In this document: piece after piece, positions 58,208 to 64,000 of the stretch | Position numbering within the stretch: position 1 is the first letter of the stretch | How the letters are laid out: every line of letters starts with the position of its first letter | From: JBCDKH01 sp964388485 | GTDB taxonomy: Bacteria; Planctomycetota; Phycisphaerae; Tepidisphaerales; Tepidisphaeraceae | Length of the DNA: 64,000 bases | Assembly (NCBI GenBank): GCA_964388485.1 | Contig: CAYMAS010000003.1 | Span: 1 to 64,000, forward strand | Direction of reading: 5' to 3' | Made by a program: the position numbers and the translations under genes | Notes under the pieces: generated by a model | The model's database searches: none | What the model saw: the letters and a program-made list of their open reading frames with translations, nothing else | Told to the model about the DNA's origin: nothing

Positions 58208-59743
58208 ATGCGGCTTTCGTGCGCGACGGTGTTGATGCTGGTGCTAAGCAGCGGGGTGATGGCCCAGGCTCCGACGACGCAGCCGGCGACGCCCATGGTC
58301 GAGCTGTTCGGCGGCATCGAGCCGCACACCGCTCCAGGCGATCTGCGACAAACCGTCGCCGCGTTGAACGATGCCGATCCCGCCGAACGGGCCGTCGCCG
58401 AGAAGAACCTGCTGCGGCTGATCGTCCGTCGCGGCTCCAGCGACGCCCTCCGCGCCGCCGCCCTGCGTGCCGCTGAAGGCCACGGTGCCAGTGAGGTCGC
58501 GGTCCGCACGAAGGTCGTCCTCGAACAACTCGCCCGCCGCGACCGCTTCGCTCGCTCACGTTTCAGCCATAACGTAACCGGCAGCTCGCTGGAGTTGCTG
58601 GAAGTGCTCGAAGGCATCCTCGACATCTCGCCGCAGCAAAACGATTGGTATCGCCGCGATTTGCCCGCCGGCACGCACACCGTCCGATTCGACGACACGC
58701 CCTACTGGGATGCCGTCTTCGGGTTGTGCCGGACGATCGGCGTTTGGCCGCAACAGCACGGCAATCGGCTGCAACGCTCCGACGCGACCTTCGGCACCGG
58801 CTTCATGTCGGCCATCGAAGAGCCGGTCGATCCTGCCGACGGCTTCATGCCGGCGGCGCTGGTCGAGCTCGTCCAGGTCGATCGTCAGCGTCACGGCACC
58901 GTCGCCTTGCAACGACCACGCGACGATCAGCCGCTGGCTGATCCCGGGCAGTCGCTGCGTCGACAGCTGACGCTGCAATTTCGCCTTCTTTGCGAGCCGA
59001 AACTGCGTGTGCAGTCGGAGATCAACACCACCATCGTCGAAGCGGTCGACGAGACGGGCCAGAGTCTGGTGATCCAGGACGACAGCAACCGCCGCCACTA
59101 TTGGCACGGCAACAACGGCCTGATTCGCACTATCAATGTCGGCCTTGATGCCGAACGCGGGATGGAAAGCCGGCACCTCGACGTGCTGCGAGGCCATTTC
59201 ACCTTCGAAGTGGCCACCGGCGAAGACGAGTTGGACGTGTCGCTCGGCCGACAGGCGGTCGAGTTGCAGAAGCAGGTGGTCGAGCTTTTCGCCAGCAACG
59301 AGCCGAAGCTGACCTCACCCGTCATCAAGGTCGACCAGACGCAGAGAGTCGGGCCGTACACGGTGACGGTTGAATCGATTGCCGTACCCGATGACATGCT
59401 ACCGGCGATGCACCAGCCGGATCGCAGGGGCATGGCCGGTTGGTTTCAGAACCGAAACGCGGTGCCGGACCTGCCGGGTCTTCAGATTGCCGTTCGCGTC
59501 AGAGGCAACGACCTTCGCGAGCTGCGGAGCAAAATGAACGAATTCCAGCTCCTCAGCAGCGACGGGCCTTGGTCGACACGTCTCGGGAGCACGAGCTACG
59601 AGGACGAAGCGATGAGCGTGACGCTCTTCGTCACCACCAGCGGCTCGGGCGACGTCGAGCGACTGACGTGGAGCCTGCCGACCGGCAAGGAGACGATCGA
59701 GGTGCCGTTTCTCTTCTATGACGTGCCGCTGCCGGATCCGTAA
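58208..59743 (+). CDS. Secreted protein of unknown function
   Basis: This product of about 511 residues has a signal peptide (LSCATVLMLVLSSGVMAQA) and a TTQPATP spacer. A helical region (AAEVAVRTK-like repeats, residues 45-105, perhaps HEAT-like) is followed by DTPYWDAVFGLCRTIGVWPQ, which matches the STN/secretin-like pattern used by planctomycete exported proteins. Beta-rich domains continue to the end (LIRTINVGLDAERGMESRHL, VTVESIAVPDD, VPFLFYDVPLPDP). It lies 57 bases upstream of a second secreted protein with STN-like repeats. I recognise no named family. Confidence 0.75.
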   Translation: MRLSCATVLMLVLSSGVMAQAPTTQPATPMVELFGGIEPHTAPGDLRQTVAALNDADPAERAVAEKNLLRLIVRRGSSDALRAAALRAAEGHGASEVAVRTKVVLEQLARRDRFARSRFSHNVTGSSLELLEVLEGILDISPQQNDWYRRDLPAGTHTVRFDDTPYWDAVFGLCRTIGVWPQQHGNRLQRSDATFGTGFMSAIEEPVDPADGFMPAALVELVQVDRQRHGTVALQRPRDDQPLADPGQSLRRQLTLQFRLLCEPKLRVQSEINTTIVEAVDETGQSLVIQDDSNRRHYWHGNNGLIRTINVGLDAERGMESRHLDVLRGHFTFEVATGEDELDVSLGRQAVELQKQVVELFASNEPKLTSPVIKVDQTQRVGPYTVTVESIAVPDDMLPAMHQPDRRGMAGWFQNRNAVPDLPGLQIAVRVRGNDLRELRSKMNEFQLLSSDGPWSTRLGSTSYEDEAMSVTLFVTTSGSGDVERLTWSLPTGKETIEVPFLFYDVPLPDP

Positions 59744-59800
59744 GAGGGGAGCCGGAGCCACGAGGGTGAATTGTGGCGAAGATCTAGTAAGCTGAGCGGC

Positions 59801-61018
59801 GTGAGACGCGTGGCCAGCTTGTTGATCGTGACCTGCCTCTTCGCCACACCAGGATGGGCTGACGATCCCGAGACGCAACCGGCTACCACCGAGGCCGACG
59901 CGGTGCCGCAACGTCCCGAACTCGCCGACGCGACGATCAATCGACTGCTCGATGAGCCGGTAGGGTTCGACCTGTCAAGTCAGCCCCTGCCGGACGTACT
60001 CGAGCAGATCACGCGGCAGACGAACGTGCCGTTTCACGTTCCCGACCAGACGTATCAGAACCTGCCCTATGGCCGACAGACGCCGATCAGCGTGAGCGTC
60101 ACCGCGACGCCGCTGCGGCAGACGATCGCCGCCATCGGCCAACGGCTCGGGCTCCGCTACCGGACCGGCGACGGCCGGGTCGAGCTGCTGCCGCTGCCGG
60201 CCTTGCAACGCATCGGCCGCCGGGCCACCGTCGAGGAAGTCGGCATGCTCGACCTGCTCGGGGCTGTCCGGCTCGACCTCGTCGAAGATCGGCCGACTGT
60301 CGCGCAGCTGCTGGAAGCCATCGACCTCAAGCTCCAGGCCATCGACGACGCCGCTCGCGAAGCCGGCCGCACGCAGCCGGGGTACAAGGTCGAAACGCAG
60401 CTCGACGACGGCGTGCGCGGCCGGCCCGTCTCCGTCGCACGCGACTCCACCCTCGCCGTCGCCATGGAGGCGATCACGCAGCAGACGAGCGCGACGTGGT
60501 ACCCGGAGTCGGACAAGCTCGTCGTCATGCCCAAGGAAAAGTGGGTGCTCCGCTCGCTTCAGCGGCCGGTGCAGATTGCTTACGACCGCGTGGAACTTCA
60601 GCAAGTCCTGGCTGATCTCGAACGCGTCACCGGCCTGCGATTCCGCATCGCCCCCGGAGCGTTGTCACAAGTCGACGATCGTTATCGGCAAGTGCAGATG
60701 TACCTCGAAGACGCGACCGCTCAAGAGGCCCTCGACACGCTTGGTGGCGTCACCGGACTCGCGTGGGAAGTCGACCCGAGCGGCGTTTATCTCTGGCACG
60801 CCGCCAGCGACACCTTCGACACCCGCCGTCCGCGTCAACCCGTCGCCGGCTTCCGCAACACCGAGTTGCCCGTGATGACCGTCGACCTCGGTGACGGCCG
60901 AACGCTCTTGATCTACGAAAGTGAACTGCCTCGCGAGGCCCGCGAAGCCCTTGCCCGCCGCCGCGCCGATGCCATCGAGCAACTTGCCGCCGGCGATGAC
61001 GCTTCCGAATCCGATTAA
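59801..61018 (+). CDS. Secreted protein with repeated STN/secretin-like domains
   Basis: The product of about 405 residues starts at a GTG and has signal peptide RVASLLIVTCLFATPGWA. Several repeats have the form FDLSSQPLPDVLEQITRQTN followed by VPFHVPDQTYQNL; similar units recur at QIAYDRVELQQVLADLERVT/GLRFRIAPGA and TAQEALDTLGGVTGLAWEV. This L(x)(D/V)VLxxIxxxTGxxF pattern is the secretin and TonB short N-terminal (STN) type. Secretin-type proteins use such domains in the periplasm, but no pore domain follows, so this is a stand-alone exported protein. It pairs with the gene upstream. Confidence 0.78.
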   Translation: MRRVASLLIVTCLFATPGWADDPETQPATTEADAVPQRPELADATINRLLDEPVGFDLSSQPLPDVLEQITRQTNVPFHVPDQTYQNLPYGRQTPISVSVTATPLRQTIAAIGQRLGLRYRTGDGRVELLPLPALQRIGRRATVEEVGMLDLLGAVRLDLVEDRPTVAQLLEAIDLKLQAIDDAAREAGRTQPGYKVETQLDDGVRGRPVSVARDSTLAVAMEAITQQTSATWYPESDKLVVMPKEKWVLRSLQRPVQIAYDRVELQQVLADLERVTGLRFRIAPGALSQVDDRYRQVQMYLEDATAQEALDTLGGVTGLAWEVDPSGVYLWHAASDTFDTRRPRQPVAGFRNTELPVMTVDLGDGRTLLIYESELPREAREALARRRADAIEQLAAGDDASESD

Positions 61019-61104
61019 TTCCGACTGGTTCGAACAAGTTCCCGGTCTCAAGCCGACGGACTGCCGTCCGTCGGTCCCGTTTCTGCAGCGAACTACCGTC
61101 TGTC

Positions 61105-62889
61105 ATGCCCGCAAGCGAAGCCAACAAGACGCTGGCCGCCATGTTCGCCGAGATGGCCCGCGTCCTGGACCTCAAGGGCGATGGCGGCTTCCGGGCGATC
61201 AGCTTCCAGAAGGTCAGCCGACTCCTCGAAGAGATGCCCGAAGACGTTCGAACGCTCCAAGAAAACGGCGGCACCAAAGCCGTCGAGTCAGTCAAAGGCA
61301 TCGGCAAGTCGTCTGCCAAGATCATCGTTGATCACCTCACGACCGGCCGAAGCGTCGATTACGACGAGCTCATGGCCAGCGTCCCCCCAGGCGTCCTGAC
61401 CATGCTCGACATTCCGGGCATGGGGCCCAAAACCATTCAGGCCGTTTGGCACGAGAAGGGCATTACGAGCATTGATGAGCTTTCCAAAGCCATTGCCGAC
61501 GGGTCGCTCGAGGACATCAAAGGTTTGGGTAAGAAGAAGCTCGACTCCATCAAAGACGGCATCGACCTGCTCGCCCGCGGTAACGAACGCCGCGGCATTG
61601 GATCCGCCGCCAAGATAGTCGATTCGATGCTCAATCGCCTCCGCGCTCTGCCCGACGTTGGTCGAGCCGAAGCCGCCGGTAGCTTCCGCCGCGGCAAGGA
61701 AACGGTCGGCGATCTTGACTTCCTCGTCGTCACAACTTCCCCAGGAAAAACGCTAGAGGCTTTCGCAGACTTTGCCGAGGTCGAGCGCGTTCTGGTCAAA
61801 GGCGATGCCAAGTGCAGCATCGTGACGAAGGACGGTCTTCAATGTGACTGCCGAGTCGTGCCGGAGGCGCATTATGGCGCCGCCATGATGTACTTCACCG
61901 GCAGCAAAGAACACAACAAACGTCTCCGCCAACTCGCCGTCGACCGCGGGCACACGCTCAACGACTGGGGCATCTATGAGAAGGAGGCGTGGGAGCAACA
62001 GAATCGCAAGACCGGCGGTGTCCCGACGATCAAATCCAAGGCAGCCGAGTCGGAAGAGGAAATCTTCAAATGGTTCGGCCTGCCGTGGATCGCTCCGGAA
62101 CTTCGCGAAGACCGCGGTGAAACCGAGGCTGCCCGGGACGGCAAGCTGCCCACGCTCATCGAAGTCGGCGACATCAGGGGCGACCTTCACACCCACACCA
62201 CCGCTAGCGACGGCACCGCCAGCATTGTCGAGATGGCCGAAGCCGCCAAAGCTTTGGGTTACAAGTTCCTCGCCATGACCGATCACTCGAAGTCGCAGAT
62301 CCAAGCCAACGGCCTTGATGCGAAGCGACTGCTAAATCACGCCGAAGCGATTCGGCAAGCGAACGATGAGATCAAGGGCATCGAGCTCTTCGCCGGTACT
62401 GAGTGCGATATTCTGAGCGACGGCCGACTCGATTATGAAGACGACGTACTCGCCCAGCTCGACTGGGTGGTCGCCTCACCACATGTCGCACTCAAGCAAG
62501 ACGCGAAGAAGGCCACCGAACGCATCATGAAGGCGATCGACAACCCGTATGTTAATGCCATTGGGCACCCCACCGGGCGACTCATCAACAAGCGCGACGG
62601 CCTGCCACTCGACATGGCCAAAGTTATCGCCCGAGCCAAGGAGACCGGCACTGCTCTAGAAATCAATGCCGCCTATCCGCGGCTCGACCTGAACGACCTC
62701 CACGCCAAAATGGCCCTCGACGCCGGCGTGATGCTGACGATCAACACCGACGCGCATACCACCCAAGGCCTCGCCGCCATTTCGTTGGGCCTCGCGGTTG
62801 CGCGCCGCGCCTGGGCGACGAAGGCGGACGTGCTCAACTGCCAGACGCCAGCGAGGATCAAAGCGTGGGTCGCGAAGAAGCGGCCTTGA
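61105..62889 (+). CDS. polX: DNA polymerase/3'-5' exonuclease PolX
   Basis: The 594-residue protein joins a family X polymerase to a PHP domain. Helix-hairpin-helix motifs are at SVKGIGKSSAKI, DIPGMGPKTIQ and IKGLGKKKLDS. The polymerase palm has GSFRRGKETVGDLDFLV with catalytic Asp203/Asp205 and a third Asp in QCDCRVVPE (248). The PHP domain from about residue 355 has GDLHTHTTASDG, AMTDHSKSQ, GTECDILSDG, VASPHVAL, AIGHPTGRL and NTDAHTTQG, which hold the metal ligands of the 3'-5' exonuclease. It fits bacterial PolX in base-excision or gap repair. Codon use and GC content fall slightly in the 5' half. Confidence 0.96.
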   Translation: MPASEANKTLAAMFAEMARVLDLKGDGGFRAISFQKVSRLLEEMPEDVRTLQENGGTKAVESVKGIGKSSAKIIVDHLTTGRSVDYDELMASVPPGVLTMLDIPGMGPKTIQAVWHEKGITSIDELSKAIADGSLEDIKGLGKKKLDSIKDGIDLLARGNERRGIGSAAKIVDSMLNRLRALPDVGRAEAAGSFRRGKETVGDLDFLVVTTSPGKTLEAFADFAEVERVLVKGDAKCSIVTKDGLQCDCRVVPEAHYGAAMMYFTGSKEHNKRLRQLAVDRGHTLNDWGIYEKEAWEQQNRKTGGVPTIKSKAAESEEEIFKWFGLPWIAPELREDRGETEAARDGKLPTLIEVGDIRGDLHTHTTASDGTASIVEMAEAAKALGYKFLAMTDHSKSQIQANGLDAKRLLNHAEAIRQANDEIKGIELFAGTECDILSDGRLDYEDDVLAQLDWVVASPHVALKQDAKKATERIMKAIDNPYVNAIGHPTGRLINKRDGLPLDMAKVIARAKETGTALEINAAYPRLDLNDLHAKMALDAGVMLTINTDAHTTQGLAAISLGLAVARRAWATKADVLNCQTPARIKAWVAKKRP

Positions 62890-62927
62890 TGCACGGCGCG
62901 ATTGACCGCTGTGTCAAAGGCAGAATT

Positions 62928-63782
62928 TCAGAACAAGTCTCGCACCATCTCCGAGAGCGCCGCCCTCAACTCCGGGTCTGCCGAAGCGAAGCGCAGGTTC
63001 GTCTTGAGCCAGTCGAGCGGGTTGCCGATGTCGTGACGCGTGGCGTCGAGGACGATGCCGTGAACGGGTTCCTGACGAATCAGTTCCTGGAGGGCGTCGG
63101 TGAGTTGGATCTCGTTGCCGCGGCCGCGGGGCGTGTCGTGGAGCAGGCGGAAGATCGTGGGACTCAAGACGTAGCGGGCGGCGATGGCAAGGTCGCTGGG
63201 GGCGTTGGCGGCATCGGGTTTCTCGACCAGGCGGTCGAGCTTCATGACGGTGTCGCTGGTCATTGAGCCGCCGGCGATGCCGTAGCGGCTGACGAGGTCG
63301 CTCGGCACGCGTTCGAGGCCGATGACGCTGCCGCCGAGTTCCTGCTGGGCCTCGACGAGTTGCCTGGCCGGATTACCGCCTGAGAAGATCGTGTCGCCGA
63401 GCATGCAGAGGAACGGCCGGTCACCGACGTGTCGCTGTGCCTGCAGGACCGCGTGGCCCAGACCGAGCTGCTCGCGTTGGCGAACGCTGAAAACCTGCAG
63501 CTTGGCCATGATGTCGTTGACCGACTTGACCCAATCCTCACGGCCCTTCTCAGCAAGACGCCGCTCGAGTTCGGCGTGCGTGTCGAAGTGATCTTCGATG
63601 GCCTTCTTGTCGTTGCTGACGACGAGGAGCAAGTCACCCACGCCCGCATCGGCGGCCTCTTCGGCGACGTACTCGATCGTCGGCCGACTCAGGATCGGCA
63701 GCATCTCCTTCGGCACGCTTTTGGCGGCGGGCAGCATGCGAGTGCCGAAGCCGGCGGCGGGAATGACGGCGGTCTGGATCAT
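62928..63782 (-). CDS. galU: UTP--glucose-1-phosphate uridylyltransferase
   Basis: GalU makes UDP-glucose from UTP and glucose-1-phosphate for envelope glycans. The 284-residue product has the N-terminal signature AVIPAAGFGTRMLPAAKSVP followed by KEMLPILSRPTIEYVAEEA, then VFSVRQREQLGLGHAVLQAQ, FLCMLGDTIF, GLERVPSDLVSRYGIAGG, VEKPDAANAPSDLAIAARYV and a C-terminal HDIGNPLDWLKTNL. Length is typical. It lies 37 bases after a GHMP kinase gene on the same strand. The pair suggests sugar-1-phosphate production followed by nucleotide-sugar formation, as inference. Confidence 0.95.
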   Translation of the reverse strand: MIQTAVIPAAGFGTRMLPAAKSVPKEMLPILSRPTIEYVAEEAADAGVGDLLLVVSNDKKAIEDHFDTHAELERRLAEKGREDWVKSVNDIMAKLQVFSVRQREQLGLGHAVLQAQRHVGDRPFLCMLGDTIFSGGNPARQLVEAQQELGGSVIGLERVPSDLVSRYGIAGGSMTSDTVMKLDRLVEKPDAANAPSDLAIAARYVLSPTIFRLLHDTPRGRGNEIQLTDALQELIRQEPVHGIVLDATRHDIGNPLDWLKTNLRFASADPELRAALSEMVRDLF

Positions 63783-63819
63783 GACCAGAACCTACAACGC
63801 CAAGTCGACTGCTGCATCT

Positions 63820-64000
63820 TCACTCGTCGAAGATCGTCGGCTTGAACGTCGTGCAGCCGATCTCGCTCAACGCCGCGACCAGCTTCTCGTACTGCGCGTC
63901 ATCCAAATAAACACCCGTAATCGCACCGCCGCTGCCGGAGAACTTGGCACTGGCACCGACGCTTCGAGCCGCTTCGACCATGCGATCGTTCTCCGGGGCG
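63820..64000 (-). CDS. GHMP kinase, C-terminal end (partial)
   Basis: Only the last 59 codons are in the window; the gene continues past 64000. The sequence ENDRMVEAARSVGASAKFSG and then SGGAITGVYLDD contains the GAxAKFSGSGGA loop of GHMP-family small-molecule kinases. This form resembles glucuronokinase-like or related sugar kinases rather than homoserine kinase. With galU next to it, phosphorylation of a sugar at C1 is plausible, but substrate assignment needs the missing N-terminal part. Confidence 0.75.
   Translation of the reverse strand, partial: APENDRMVEAARSVGASAKFSGSGGAITGVYLDDAQYEKLVAALSEIGCTTFKPTIFDE

Overview
The window is a GC-rich bacterial chromosome segment, most consistent with the Planctomycetota and probably a Phycisphaerae-like lineage. 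The evidence is the HYExAFE family protein, a small RPFRPF-type protein, many secreted proteins with STN-like repeats, frequent GTG/TTG starts, and Gram-negative envelope genes (LptF/G-type permeases, an OprO/P-type porin, lipoproteins) together with a peptidoglycan murC-murB-ddl block. The lineage is inferred from gene families only. No rRNA, CRISPR array, prophage or classical insertion sequence was seen.

Layout. 1-5082: a small hypothetical gene, then murC-murB-ddl and an FtsQ-like gene (cell-wall synthesis and division). 5114-16560: an envelope or surface-polysaccharide region with three small membrane proteins, HYExAFE, a GT9 glycosyltransferase, an FkbM-like methyltransferase, a Wzm/Wzt-type ABC exporter with a carbohydrate-binding-type tail, a GT39-like membrane glycosyltransferase, a polysaccharide pyruvyl transferase, a GT2 enzyme, tRNA-Phe and an MptE-like (DUF115) protein. 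16645-24972: ComF, then two LptF/LptG-type permeases alternating with two paralogous GT39-like membrane enzymes in one run. 25008-32637: ruvB with a stand-alone receiver, a long cold-shock protein, a membrane GDPD, a histidine kinase, a GT8 enzyme and nadB. 32637-43075: a DMT exporter, a ChaN-like lipoprotein, an E2 acyltransferase (sucB type), a porin, a LuxR-type regulator, a TIM-barrel protein and a CPA1 antiporter. 43107-48964: a rhodanese lipoprotein, purH, parB and nuoD. 48998-64000: an accessory patch with a REP-associated tyrosine transposase (RAYT) and its inverted repeats, then a ketosynthase, a FUN14-like protein, a nuclease/phosphatase, a flavin disulfide reductase, tRNA-Pro, an amidase, a MarR regulator, initiator tRNA-Met, a PD-(D/E)XK-like protein, two secreted proteins, a PolX/PHP polymerase, galU and the 3' end of a GHMP kinase.

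The most notable signal is a cluster of nine copies (seven exact, two degenerate) of an 18-bp palindrome, GCGCTCCACGTGGAGCGC, between 44098 and 47340. They surround parB, and one copy lies inside it. Each half-site differs from the classical parS half-site only by two T-to-C changes, so this looks like a GC-shifted centromere. A second theme is an unusual density of small palindromic or tandem repeats: an inverted repeat translated as the MurB N-terminus, a 22-bp minisatellite at the murB/ddl junction, two full GTCATCCCGA-type palindromes plus a half copy, RAYT-linked BIME-like pairs and several in-frame minisatellites. A third is the LptF-GT39-LptG-GT39 arrangement, which suggests coupled lipid glycosylation and export.
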